Both the position numbers and the translations under genes were made by a program. Below are positions 54,392-63,184 of a stretch of 64,000 bases of DNA, in pieces. This DNA comes from Leptospiraceae bacterium (GTDB taxonomy: Bacteria; Spirochaetota; Leptospiria; Leptospirales; Leptonemataceae). Under the pieces are notes generated by a model. It was not told where the DNA came from, searched no databases, and was given only the letters and a program-made list of their open reading frames with translations. The stretch's first letter is position 1, and each line of letters starts with the position of its first letter. The stretch spans positions 1 through 64,000 of the forward strand of contig JAGRNA010000012.1 in the NCBI GenBank assembly GCA_020441005.1, in the 5' to 3' direction.

Positions 54392-55906
54392 ATGTCCAGG
54401 TCAGCCAGACCATTGGCAAGAGCGGTCCTGTTTTTGTTAGCGCTAGTCATCGTTGCTGGAGGTGGCCGGGCGCAGGAGAGTTATTTTGACTCTGAAAAAA
54501 CGCAGCCGGATGCCAATTCCAGCGGCAGGACAACTCGCCAGAACGAGCGCTTCCGACTGCCGAAGCAAAAAGGCCCAGAAGATCAAATAAATCCGACTCC
54601 CGGCTCCGAAACCCGGCAAAGGGAAGCCGACCTGGCAATTCCGGATTTATCCACTGAATTCACAGAAGAATCAGGACCGGGTCTGGAATGGGGCGGATTT
54701 TTGCGACAGGCCGTGTATGGCTACCAATCAGCGCTGCCGGCCGATCAACGTACGCGCAAGGAATTAATTTCATCCTGGACGCGTGCGCGCCTTTTTGCCA
54801 ACTACGATGCGACCGATAGCGACTGGAAGGCCCGTATCAGTGCCAATCTGGATGGTGTCTTTGCCAATTACTCTGACTCGTATGAATTTGATTTTCATTA
54901 TAAACGACAAATCCGCAATCGCCTGTTCAGTCTGGAGGGTATGCGAGATGAAGATGAATTTCTGCTCAAGGCTGATGTGCACAAGCTGTGGTGGGCGGGC
55001 CATTATGGCAAGTGGGATATTAAACTGGGTCGCCAGTCACTTAGTTGGGGGCAGGGTCGATTGATCAATCCTCTTGATTTAGTCACCCCGGCAGGACCCT
55101 TTGTTCAGGATCTGGAAGATGTGCCGGGCGCGGATTTTGCTCATAGCGTTTATTCAATCAGCAATTATCAGACTCTGGAGTTGGTATTGCAGCCTGTGCG
55201 ACGCGCCAGTCAAAGCAATCTGCGGCAGCTTCACTATCAAGACCTGAATGCGCTGATTCGATATAAGGGCAGTTTTGGTGCTACCGACTGGAGTTTACTC
55301 GGGGGACGTCATTTCCATTCCTGGGTCTTTGGCTCCGAAGTGAGTCATACCCGCTGGGGCGCAGCACTGCGAGCTGCCTGGCTGGCGCGCCATGAGGCCA
55401 GGCTGACCGATTATGATTTCTATGACAATGATCAATTGCCACCAGTGGTCAGTCATCAGTTGAATCTGGGCATCAGCTATGCCTTTTGGGGCACCTTGCG
55501 TACTAATTTGGAAGTGTTGATCAATACAGCCTGCCTTTTGAAAGACCCGGCCTATGCCAGTCACGTTGAGCGCGCTCATGAGCAGGAGCTAACATACGAT
55601 GATCAAAGGTACAGCGACGACCAGAGTTTTTTTAGAAGCAGCGGCAGAGTGATTACAAAGCAGCCTTACCTGATTCAGAGCTCGATCGACTACGAACTGA
55701 AAGATGTGTACAGGCCCGGGCTGGTTGTGATTTTCGATCCGGAAGGGGAAAGCCTGTTTCTCGGGCCGGCCTTTAGCTGGGATTTCGCCGATGAAGGCGT
55801 ATGGACAATTGGTGCCAGTTTGTTTGAGGAGTATCAGGCAAACAAGGACGGCGAATTCAAGGATTTACCGCCCATGGCATACACCTTTATCCGGTTTCAT
55901 TTTTAA
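54392..55906 (+). CDS. Outer-membrane beta-barrel protein (DUF1302/alginate-export-like)
   Basis: 504 residues. The signal peptide ends GGGRAQ. A disordered stretch (about 30-100) precedes a barrel whose motif KLGRQSLSWGQGRLINPLDL is seen in DUF1302-type and related export barrels. The C-terminus AYTFIRFHF ends in phenylalanine. It closes the TetR cassette and probably provides the outer-membrane end of the route. An in-frame ATG at 54368 overlaps the ATPase and is less likely. Confidence 0.78.
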   Translation: MSRSARPLARAVLFLLALVIVAGGGRAQESYFDSEKTQPDANSSGRTTRQNERFRLPKQKGPEDQINPTPGSETRQREADLAIPDLSTEFTEESGPGLEWGGFLRQAVYGYQSALPADQRTRKELISSWTRARLFANYDATDSDWKARISANLDGVFANYSDSYEFDFHYKRQIRNRLFSLEGMRDEDEFLLKADVHKLWWAGHYGKWDIKLGRQSLSWGQGRLINPLDLVTPAGPFVQDLEDVPGADFAHSVYSISNYQTLELVLQPVRRASQSNLRQLHYQDLNALIRYKGSFGATDWSLLGGRHFHSWVFGSEVSHTRWGAALRAAWLARHEARLTDYDFYDNDQLPPVVSHQLNLGISYAFWGTLRTNLEVLINTACLLKDPAYASHVERAHEQELTYDDQRYSDDQSFFRSSGRVITKQPYLIQSSIDYELKDVYRPGLVVIFDPEGESLFLGPAFSWDFADEGVWTIGASLFEEYQANKDGEFKDLPPMAYTFIRFHF

Positions 55907-56054
55907 GGTTCGCAGCCAGGTCGGCTTTGGCTGGAAGGACCCGGCCTGGCTGCTCGCGCGTCATCAGATTGACGATCCGGCCAGGGTTGCCAAACTCAAC
56001 AGTGTTTTACGCTCACTGGTTCAAGAGGTCGGGGGCCGGCTGCCGCCAGAGTAA
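55907..56054 (+). other. Coding-like stretch without a start
   Basis: An open frame ending TAA 56052-56054 shows protein-like codon use (for example GFGWKDPAWLLARHQI, DDPARVAKLNSVL) but no ATG, GTG or TTG after the barrel stop. In-frame starts exist only inside the barrel gene (55791 onward). It may be a gene remnant or a small overlapping gene. No family recognised. Confidence 0.3.
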
Positions 56055-56112
56055 AGCCGGCTGCTGGCAGGGCGCGGCTTGACCGGGAGTTGGCCTTGGA
56101 AATCCTGTTACC

Positions 56113-57249
56113 GTGAGCCGATTTAAACTGATCGAGGAACTGGAACTCAAGCGAGTCGTAATAAAAATCGGTAGCAGCCTTCTGGCCGATCCCGCTCAGC
56201 AGAACGGGTTGAATCCTCATACCTTGAAGATGCTGGTCAGTGAAATCAGCGCATTGCGGAACCAGGGTATCGCGGTGCTGCTGGTTTCCAGCGGTGCTGT
56301 CACAACAGGCCGCCATATCATTCAAAAGCAATTTGGGCGATCTCCCCGGACTGAGCCCGGTCTGGCGCGACGTCAGGCGCTTTCGGCCATCGGTCAAAGC
56401 CCTCTGATTGCAGCTCTGTCAGCGGCATTCAAGGCCGTTGCTATTCCTGTGGCGCAGATACTGATTACGGCGCATGACCTGCATCAGCGCCGGTCCTATT
56501 TGAACATTGGCCATACATTGCATGAGTTAATGGAGCTAGGGGCCCTGCCGATTATCAATGAAAATGATACCGTCGCCACGGATGAACTACAGTTTGGCGA
56601 AAACGATCTTTTGAGCGCGGCCTGCGCGGCATTATTTGATGCGCAGCTTTTGATTATTCTAACATCTGTGGACGGTTTCTTGTTGAATGGGAAGCGGATT
56701 GCAGAGATAAAACAGATTACATCTGATTTACGCAAAGCAGCCGGTGGACCGGCCGGTCCTGGCAGCGGTGGTATGCAGACCAAGCTGCGAGCCGGTGAGT
56801 TGTGTCAGTTGAGCGGTCAGAGTCTCGCAATTTTGCCAGGTCGCCATCCGAGTCCAGTTAGCGCATTACTGGCCGGCCAGGACATTGGCACTGTGATTCA
56901 TACCCGTGGTCAGGCAGTTCAGGTCAGGGCGCGCAAGAAGTGGCTGCTTTTTGTGCAGACACAGGGAGCTGTGTGCATCGATGACGGGGCTTTGGAGGCC
57001 TTGCAAAATCAGGGTTCCTCACTACTCCCGGGTGGTATCGCAGCTGTACCGGCAGATTTCTATGCCGGAGAGGTAATTGCCATCCTGGACGGGCAGGGGC
57101 AGATTGTTGGCCGGGGGATCAGTAATTATAGCAGTCGGGAGCTGCGGCTGATTCTGGAGCAGCGTAGTACGGCCGCTGCACAAAAAATTTTCCGTCATCG
57201 GGATGAGGTAATTCACCGTGATAATCTCGTGATGGAAATACGTCTTTAG
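56113..57249 (+). CDS. proB: Glutamate 5-kinase
   Basis: 378 residues: an amino-acid kinase domain (1-260) and a C-terminal PUA domain (about 280-360). VVIKIGSSLLAD, LLVSSGAVTTG and PIINENDTVATDEL with FGENDLLSA are catalytic motifs; GSGGMQTKLRAG is also typical. It makes glutamyl-5-phosphate, the first step to proline. GTG 56113 is the start. proA and obg, frequent neighbours, are not in the window. Confidence 0.95.
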   Translation: MSRFKLIEELELKRVVIKIGSSLLADPAQQNGLNPHTLKMLVSEISALRNQGIAVLLVSSGAVTTGRHIIQKQFGRSPRTEPGLARRQALSAIGQSPLIAALSAAFKAVAIPVAQILITAHDLHQRRSYLNIGHTLHELMELGALPIINENDTVATDELQFGENDLLSAACAALFDAQLLIILTSVDGFLLNGKRIAEIKQITSDLRKAAGGPAGPGSGGMQTKLRAGELCQLSGQSLAILPGRHPSPVSALLAGQDIGTVIHTRGQAVQVRARKKWLLFVQTQGAVCIDDGALEALQNQGSSLLPGGIAAVPADFYAGEVIAILDGQGQIVGRGISNYSSRELRLILEQRSTAAAQKIFRHRDEVIHRDNLVMEIRL

Positions 57250-57278
57250 CCCATTGTCTCTGTAAAAATACCAGATGC

Positions 57279-57830
57279 TTAATTGTATGGATTATTGTCG
57301 GGTCCGGATGATCCCGATTTTCCCGCTGGGCCATAATCCGTTTGCGGGCGTGGGAAATCAGGCGCGCTGGTAGTGCCCTGGGGGGCAGAATTCTGGTGGG
57401 CCGGGCTACTTTCACCTGTTGAACTGGTGTTGGTGCCAGCCATGGCAATCCGGATTTTATTGAGCTGGTCTTGCTGGATCATACTGGTCACCAGGTTGGT
57501 CAAGCCGACAAAGAATGCCGCCAAATCGAGCAGGATCGCCGCCGTGGTAGTATCATTCGGAGCCATACCGTGCCGCTCCTGGATGATATTCAGTTTTTCA
57601 CTGATCGCATAGTCCACGTACACTCCCCAAAGTCCACAGGTGATGATTACGAGTAAAAGGTCGACAAAGTAGCCGTTCCCGGTAGGTGAAACCCCATGGA
57701 CATCCTGCAGTTCTGCGTAGACCTGATAGTACCAAAAAAACAGATAAATCCCGCAAGTGATCAGACTCATAACCAGGATGAATGCCGGCGACCGGTCGCC
57801 GCGAGAGTAGATTTGATCTTCAGGTTGCAT
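57279..57830 (-). CDS. DUF4234 membrane protein
   Basis: 183 residues with three to four membrane helices (about 15-120). The motif SLITCGIYLFFWYYQVYAEL marks the DUF4234 family; function is unknown. The C-terminal ~50 residues are Ser/Pro/Gly-rich and disordered. It lies 69 bp after the crotonase on the same strand, so may share its transcript. Confidence 0.8.
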   Translation of the reverse strand: MQPEDQIYSRGDRSPAFILVMSLITCGIYLFFWYYQVYAELQDVHGVSPTGNGYFVDLLLVIITCGLWGVYVDYAISEKLNIIQERHGMAPNDTTTAAILLDLAAFFVGLTNLVTSMIQQDQLNKIRIAMAGTNTSSTGESSPAHQNSAPQGTTSAPDFPRPQTDYGPAGKSGSSGPDNNPYN

Positions 57831-57899
57831 AAGAATTATCTCGATAGTGTTGGGCCTTGATCAAGCCGGGTTGTTGTTTGTTTGGTTATATAATGCATG

Positions 57900-58682
57900 T
57901 CAGCTTTCAAACTCTGCCTTGCTTTTGTTTAAAAAAGCGGTGATGCCGGCTTTGGGGTCGGTTCCCTTGAACAGCTCGCCAAAAGTGGTTACTTCCTTGG
58001 CCAATGCCGCAGGCAGGGGCTGATCCAATCCGTAATTGACGACCCAGCGAGCAGCCCGTTGTGCCTGTCCGGATTTCGCATCCAGAATCCGCTCGACAAA
58101 ATCTGCGGTCCGGGACAGTAAATCTGCGGCTGGATGGACAGCATTGACCAGGCCGATTTGATAGGCCCTTTCGGCATTGATCATGCCGGCACCGAGAATC
58201 ATCTCCAGGGCGATCCCTTTGCCCACCAGCCGGCTCAGCCGCTGGGTACCGCCGAATCCGGGGATCAGGCCGAGAGTTACCTCCGGCAAGCCCAGTCGGG
58301 CAGTATCAGCAGCCAACCGCATGTCGCAGGCCAGCGCCAATTCCAGGCCACCGCCTAACGCAAATCCGTTAATGGCGGCAACGGATATCAGCTCGGATTG
58401 ACTGATTGCATTCATGGTTCGATGACCCAGGTGCGCAAATTCGGCCGCTTCGTTCTCGCTCATGTTTTGCATAACGGCGACATCCGCACCGGCCACAAAA
58501 GACTTCGGTCCCTGGCCTGTAAGAATAATAGCGCGGGTGCTCTTGTCCTTGCCAAGCTGGTCAACAGTCTCATATAATTCGTTTAATACGGTACTATTGA
58601 GGGCATTCAGGGCATCCGGTCGGTTGATTGTGATAACTGCATAGTTTGCTTTTTTTTCCAGCTGAATAACTGTTGCGCTCAT
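57900..58682 (-). CDS. Enoyl-CoA hydratase/isomerase (crotonase)
   Basis: 260 residues. KSFVAGADVAVM forms part of the oxyanion hole, GGGLELALACD and GLPEVTLGLIPGFGGTQRL carry the two catalytic glutamates. It hydrates trans-2-enoyl-CoA in fatty acid or butyrate-type metabolism. It lies 107 bp after a CaiB-type CoA-transferase on the same strand, which suggests a shared acyl-CoA pathway. Confidence 0.92.
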   Translation of the reverse strand: MSATVIQLEKKANYAVITINRPDALNALNSTVLNELYETVDQLGKDKSTRAIILTGQGPKSFVAGADVAVMQNMSENEAAEFAHLGHRTMNAISQSELISVAAINGFALGGGLELALACDMRLAADTARLGLPEVTLGLIPGFGGTQRLSRLVGKGIALEMILGAGMINAERAYQIGLVNAVHPAADLLSRTADFVERILDAKSGQAQRAARWVVNYGLDQPLPAALAKEVTTFGELFKGTDPKAGITAFLNKSKAEFES

Positions 58683-58789
58683 GCCGACATGTTAGCGCCT
58701 CGAAAACAGGTGGCAAGTTAAAAAACACCTGGCCTGGCAGCGGCAGTTCAGCGGCCGATTGATTACGGTCAATAGTCTGTCCGGCCGAA

Positions 58790-60016
58790 CTAAATGACTC
58801 TTTTGGCGCGCAGATTCTGAATTTGTTCCTGATCCAGGCCCAGTTGTTTTAAAACCTGATCTGTGTGTTCGCCGTGAGCGGGCGGCAGACTGCGAATACT
58901 ACAGGGTGTCTGTGAAAACTGGAAGGGGCTGCCAATCAGTCTGATTGCACCAAGCTCGGGGTGTTCGACGGTCTGGACCAAACCCCTTGCCTGGATCTGC
59001 GGATCATTGATGGCTTCAGCAAGGTTATTCACCGGGGACAAGCAGGTGTCGGAATGAGTAAAAAGCTCCTGCCAATCACTGCGGTTTTTGCTTTTCAGAA
59101 TTGAAGCCAGGGCCGGCCGCAGTATTTCTGGATCATCCTTTTTGAAATCAAAATTTTCCAGTAAATCTGACCGGCCCGCTTGTTTTAAAAAAACACGCAG
59201 GAATCGCTCTTCCAGGGCAGCCAGCATTACATATTTCCCATCACGGCAGGCGTAGATATCATAATTAGGCAGGCCGCCACTCAGGAGGCCCTTGCCGCGC
59301 TCCGTTGTTTGTCCGTCTGCCAGAACCTCAGCCAGCTGCAGGGGCTGAGCACAAAAAGCCCCATCCATCATGCTGACATCGAGGAATTGACCGTAACCGG
59401 TTTTTTCACGGGCATAAAGAGCCGCCAATATTGCACTCAGCGCCTGAAAGGATCCGCCGATCGTATCGGCAAACTGAACGGCCGGCACGACCGGCGCTTG
59501 CCCAGCCTTTCCATTTTGATCTAGAATACCGCTGATGGCGATATAATTACCATCGTGGCCCGCCATGTCACGATAAGGACCGGTTGCACCATATCCGGAT
59601 ATTGCACAGTAAACCAACCGGGGAAAGTCTGCTTTCAGATCTGAGTAACCAATACCCAGATTGTCCATTGTGCCGGGGCGAAAACCTTCAAGCAGTACAT
59701 CAGCATCGGCTAACAGTTCCCGTAAAACTTGACGGCCCTCTGGCCGTTTGATATTCAAAGTAACTGATTCTTTATTGCGGTTCAAAGCCAGAAACATGCT
59801 GCTTTCGGAGCTTTCTTTGTTGAGAGCGGAATGAATTCTTTTGCCGCTATAGCGTATTAGATCCGGCACCCTGGGGTTCTCGATTTTTATAACACTGGCT
59901 CCCATATCACCCAGGTGTTGTGAACAAAGTGGACCTGGTAACAGCATTGATAAATCAATTACTCTGATCCCTGCAAGAGGACCTGGTGTACGATCTTGTT
60001 CTGGTGTATTCATCAT
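58790..60016 (-). CDS. Class III CoA-transferase (CaiB/BaiF family)
   Basis: 408 residues. GIRVIDLSMLLPGPLCSQHL opens the family fold, GASVIKIENP binds CoA, DVLLEGFRPGTMDNLGI and the aspartate in DVSMMDGAF are conserved. It moves CoA between carboxylic acids, as in carnitine or branched-acid racemase pathways. Two adjacent ATGs (60016, 60013) can start it. A 33-bp palindrome lies just upstream. Confidence 0.9.
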   Translation of the reverse strand: MMNTPEQDRTPGPLAGIRVIDLSMLLPGPLCSQHLGDMGASVIKIENPRVPDLIRYSGKRIHSALNKESSESSMFLALNRNKESVTLNIKRPEGRQVLRELLADADVLLEGFRPGTMDNLGIGYSDLKADFPRLVYCAISGYGATGPYRDMAGHDGNYIAISGILDQNGKAGQAPVVPAVQFADTIGGSFQALSAILAALYAREKTGYGQFLDVSMMDGAFCAQPLQLAEVLADGQTTERGKGLLSGGLPNYDIYACRDGKYVMLAALEERFLRVFLKQAGRSDLLENFDFKKDDPEILRPALASILKSKNRSDWQELFTHSDTCLSPVNNLAEAINDPQIQARGLVQTVEHPELGAIRLIGSPFQFSQTPCSIRSLPPAHGEHTDQVLKQLGLDQEQIQNLRAKRVI

Positions 60017-60052
60017 TAATGGACTGCTCTGGCCTGATTTGGATCGCTCTGG

Positions 60053-60085
60053 ACTGCAGTGTGATCGATACGATCAAACTGCAGT
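60053..60085. promoter_or_regulatory. 33-bp palindrome upstream of the CaiB-type gene
   Basis: Two 15-bp arms with one mismatch flank ATA (centre 60069). The outer parts are ACTGCAGT and ACTGCAGT, the inner parts GATCG and CGATC. It begins 37 bp before the CoA-transferase start on the minus strand and is a strong candidate operator; no T-tract is present. Confidence 0.5.
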
Positions 60086-60555
60086 GGTCAGACACAGCAA
60101 CTAGATATTGCTAATTATCGCCCTGGTGCTGTCCGGCTAGAAGCGGACTCTATCTGGTCCATGTGACCAATTATTTAGTCTTTTAATTCATTACAGCTGA
60201 ATTTGGCCGAATCGGAGCATTTTGCGGTGCTGCTGGTCCACTAATCGGACCTGCAGGGTGAAATTGGAGGCCTCACGCAGCGCCCGGCGCAGCAATTTGC
60301 AGGCTGCAGCGCTGGTTTGCGCGGAGTTCCGTGCAAACTCGGCCGCCCCCGATAGACCGGCTGCACCTGGCGGCCAATCCGTCGGGGAGTTTGCTGGTAG
60401 CGGTTGCGATCGGGGGCCATGCTCCCCGGGGCATGCTACGATCTTTCCAGGTTCGGCGGCAGGAGCTCATACCTGGTAAGGTCACTCCAATTGAATTTGT
60501 TGCGCCTAAAACCTGTTTGTCCGGGGCATATTTTTGGCCGCGTCAGGGACCGATC

Positions 60556-60664
60556 CTTCGACGAAGCTCAGGAACCGCGTGTCTACGAGCGGCTGAGCCC
60601 GGCCACCGGTTAGCGATTCTGGATTCAGTCAGCGAGTGCACTTCGACTCAGCTCAGTGACCGCC
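60556..60664. repeat. Two direct copies of a CTTCGAC...GCTCAG element
   Basis: CTTCGACGAAGCTCAGGAAC (from 60557) and CTTCGACTCAGCTCAGTGAC (from 60641) match at all but four positions over about 23 nt. The core TTCGAC-N-GCTCAG is a known motif of short interspersed palindromic repeats found in many bacterial genomes. Confidence 0.55.
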
Positions 60665-60765
60665 GGAGGGCCTGGTGCCGGCCTCGCCGGCAGGCGCCCG
60701 GAAACCAGCGAATTTTAAGGCTGCTTTCGACTGGACTTTAGTCCGGCCTCGTTTCCATTGGGTAC

Positions 60766-61119
60766 GTGTCTTTGAATAAATCTAGAAAACGCCTGGATTC
60801 ACCAGGCCTGGAGTGGACCGGAATCGGGTTTGAATTTGCGGGGATTTTTCTTGGTTGTGTAGCCTTTGGGTGGTGGATTGACCAGCAATTCTGGCCCAGC
60901 TACCATTGGGCTTTGCTTCTGTTTTTATTTATTGGCTTTTTTGCCGCTTTACTGCACATTTTACTGCGCGCCCGGGAAATGGAGGACCGCGAATCACAAT
61001 TCGATGCTGCGGAAACTCCAGAGGCTGCAAAATCTGAATCTATCAGTGAATCGGTGGATCGATTAGAGGCTGAGATCAATACAGTTGAAAAAAAATACAA
61101 AGATTTCTTCAAGGAGTAG
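60766..61119 (+). CDS. atpZ: AtpZ/AtpI-like F1F0 assembly subunit
   Basis: 117 residues with two membrane helices (about 17-38 and 46-67) and a charged coiled tail (70-117). GIGFEFAGIFLGCVAFGWWIDQ is the pattern of the small AtpZ/F0F1 subunit that precedes AtpI and is linked to magnesium or c-ring assembly. GTG 60766 or TTG 60772 can start it. The next gene is 18 bp away. The gene symbol is by analogy. Confidence 0.75.
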   Translation: MSLNKSRKRLDSPGLEWTGIGFEFAGIFLGCVAFGWWIDQQFWPSYHWALLLFLFIGFFAALLHILLRAREMEDRESQFDAAETPEAAKSESISESVDRLEAEINTVEKKYKDFFKE

Positions 61120-61137
61120 GGCAGAGTTTCGATCATT

Positions 61138-61557
61138 GTGGTGCCTGTAGCCGTCAAGAGTCATTCTGCTATCCGAATGGGCTGCTGCTTGCAGGCCGGT
61201 ATGGTCCTTTTAGCTGCACCACTCGCTGCCGGAGTGTTTACCATACTTTGGCCCACCAGGCTGATTAACTGGCATACACTAGCCGGGATTACGGCGATCT
61301 GGTTTAGTAGTGTATGCCTGCCGCATTTTATTTTCGTTCACCAGAATCGAAGAGACACGATCAGGGCTGCATGGGTCTTTTTGGTGTCCCAGGTGTTGCA
61401 TTTTTTTACGGTATTCGTTGTCGCCTTTTATCTGTACTGGCTGAAGCCCGCGAATCTGATTGGTGGGATGGTGTTTTTTTTGATCCTGATGGGGGCCTTT
61501 TTGGTTTTTCAACTTGCCAGCCTCGGCCTTGCCAGATTCTGTGTAAACCGGCTGTAG
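61138..61557 (+). CDS. atpI: AtpI-like ATP synthase accessory membrane protein
   Basis: 139 residues with four membrane helices. The place between the AtpZ-like gene and atpB and the size fit AtpI, a chaperone for c-ring assembly; sequence match is loose, as usual for AtpI. The start is uncertain: GTG 61138 or 61141. It is followed after 38 bp by atpB. Confidence 0.7.
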   Translation: MVPVAVKSHSAIRMGCCLQAGMVLLAAPLAAGVFTILWPTRLINWHTLAGITAIWFSSVCLPHFIFVHQNRRDTIRAAWVFLVSQVLHFFTVFVVAFYLYWLKPANLIGGMVFFLILMGAFLVFQLASLGLARFCVNRL

Positions 61558-61595
61558 GGCAGCTTGCCTTGCCACAACAGGTTTGAAGAATAAAG

Positions 61596-62735
61596 ATGCA
61601 TCTCCGGCTGTATACAAGACTGCGTAGTCTGTTTTCCACCTTACCAGTGTTCAGGATGACCAGAAAAAATCTGAGTCTGGCCATCCTGGTCGGTGTTATT
61701 GGAGCGGTTCCAATAATGGCTGAAGAGACGCATGGGGAAAAGCAGGCGGAGGGCGGAAATCTGAACTCTGCTCTTGTACATCACTTGATGGACTCGGTCA
61801 TCTTTGAATTGAATATCGGCGGTCAAAAAGTGTACCAGGGCGAGCCGGGCTTTGAAAACATTCAGTTTCTCCGCCGCTATACCTTTAAATCCGCTGATGG
61901 TCGTCTCTATCGTTATCAGGGCGGTCTGCCCATGCATATAACCCGCCGAGTTATGATGTTGTTTATTGTCGGCAGTTTTTTGAGCCTGGTTTTGATTCTG
62001 ACAGCCAGCTCAATATCCCGGAATCCCTTGCAGATCAAGGGCCGCCTCGCTGGTATTGTTGAAGTTCTGGTGCAATGGGTCCGTAATGATGTCGCGGATG
62101 AAAGTATGGATGGCCACTCGAAGGGTTTTCAGCCATATATTTTGACTTTGTTTTTCTTTATATTGGCTTTGAATCTGGCCGGGCTGATGCCGCCGGTCGG
62201 AGAGGCAGTGGAGCTTTTGTCTGGTCATCATGCCGAGCATGGCGCCGGGGCGCTGACAAGTGGCCTGGTGGCTATTTGGCCGGGTATGACTGCTACCGGC
62301 GATGTCTCGGTGACATTTGCATTTTCTATTATTACAGTGTTGATGATTTGGGTGACCGGTTTTCGCTACCAGGGATTCAAATTTCTGTGGCATGTAGTGC
62401 CAAACGGCGTTCCGCTCGGTTTGTATCCCATCATGTGGCCCCTTGAGTTTTTAGTTGGTCCGATCATCAAGGGTGTGGCGTTAACGATTCGTCTGCTGGC
62501 CAATATGACCGGCGGTCATGTGATCATTTTGGCGCTGATGAGTTTTATTTTCCAGGTCAAGGTGCTTTTCCTGAGCGGGTTCGGCGGAGCCCTGGGTGGT
62601 GCCGGAATTACGGCGGCCGCGCTTTCAGGTGTGATCGCCATTTATTTCCTGGAAATCATGGTCGCTTTCTTGCAGGCTTTTATTTTCTCCCTGCTGACAT
62701 CGCTCTTCGTCGGGTCCATGATGCACAGGCATTAA
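61596..62735 (+). CDS. atpB: ATP synthase F0 subunit a
   Basis: 379 residues, longer than the ~270 of E. coli. Residues 20-45 look like a cleavable signal (SLAILVGVIGAVPIMA), then a soluble region (45-115) precedes the membrane part. The essential arginine is in IRLLANMTGGHVI. Such extended a subunits are known in Bacteroidetes and Leptospira. It forms the proton half-channels. ATG 61656 is a possible later start. Confidence 0.9.
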   Translation: MHLRLYTRLRSLFSTLPVFRMTRKNLSLAILVGVIGAVPIMAEETHGEKQAEGGNLNSALVHHLMDSVIFELNIGGQKVYQGEPGFENIQFLRRYTFKSADGRLYRYQGGLPMHITRRVMMLFIVGSFLSLVLILTASSISRNPLQIKGRLAGIVEVLVQWVRNDVADESMDGHSKGFQPYILTLFFFILALNLAGLMPPVGEAVELLSGHHAEHGAGALTSGLVAIWPGMTATGDVSVTFAFSIITVLMIWVTGFRYQGFKFLWHVVPNGVPLGLYPIMWPLEFLVGPIIKGVALTIRLLANMTGGHVIILALMSFIFQVKVLFLSGFGGALGGAGITAAALSGVIAIYFLEIMVAFLQAFIFSLLTSLFVGSMMHRH

Positions 62736-62814
62736 TGTCTTTATTTATTATGATAAAGGAATGTTTTAGATTAAAAAATGCGGCAATCGCGAAAGAAATA
62801 ATTTGGAGGAACAG

Positions 62815-63099
62815 ATGATTGCATTAGCTTATGTTGGAGTTGGCCTTGGCGCCGGATTGGTGGTTCTGGGAGCAGCTCTTGGAATTGGTCGCATCGGTGG
62901 TCAGGCTGTTGAAGGAATGAGCCGTCAGCCGGAAGTGGCCACCAAGATTCAAACTGGTATGATTATTGCTGCTGCTCTGATTGAAGGTGTGGCTCTGTTT
63001 GCACTGGTAATCGTATTGCTGTCCGGTCTGACGATCACACCAGATTTGATTTCCAAGTTTGCGCCTCAGGCACCTACTCAGCACTCAGCTGCCGAGTAG
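62815..63099 (+). CDS. atpE: ATP synthase F0 subunit c
   Basis: 94 residues, two helices joined by the polar loop (SRQPEV). The ion-binding carboxylate is E57 in ALIEGVALF; the lack of the Gln and Ser/Thr ligands of sodium-type rings suggests a proton ring. A perfect GGAGG lies 6 nt before the ATG, within an A/T-rich leader, which fits the high copy number of c. A hairpin follows the stop. Confidence 0.93.
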   Translation: MIALAYVGVGLGAGLVVLGAALGIGRIGGQAVEGMSRQPEVATKIQTGMIIAAALIEGVALFALVIVLLSGLTITPDLISKFAPQAPTQHSAAE

Positions 63100-63119
63100 G
63101 AGAATTAAAACCTGGTATT

Positions 63120-63150
63120 GTTTTGCACCGGTGTGAGGCCGGTGCAAAAC
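63120..63150 (+). other. Stable hairpin between atpE and atpF
   Basis: GTTTTGCACCGG (63120-63131) and CCGGTGCAAAAC (63139-63150) form a perfect 12-bp stem over a 7-nt loop. There is no T-tract, and the operon continues. It may protect or process the atpE message and so raise subunit c relative to later subunits. Confidence 0.65.
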
Positions 63151-63184
63151 AGCACTGGCTTTGAAGTAGAAGGAGTAAACTCGT

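Larger units (their letters stand above)
60017..60765. other. Non-coding region before the ATP synthase operon
   Basis: 749 bp. It holds the 33-bp palindrome (60053-60085), a GC-rich part (60220-60540) with only unnatural open frames, and two copies of a CTTCGAC/GCTCAG element (60556 and 60641). The stretch is unusual in this dense region. It may be a decayed gene, a repeat insertion or a long leader of the atp operon. Confidence 0.5.

Noticed and set aside
60331-60741. 136-codon plus-strand frame before the atp operon
   Set aside because: It crosses the CTTCGAC repeats and is very Arg/Pro/Ser-rich; likely chance in GC-rich DNA.
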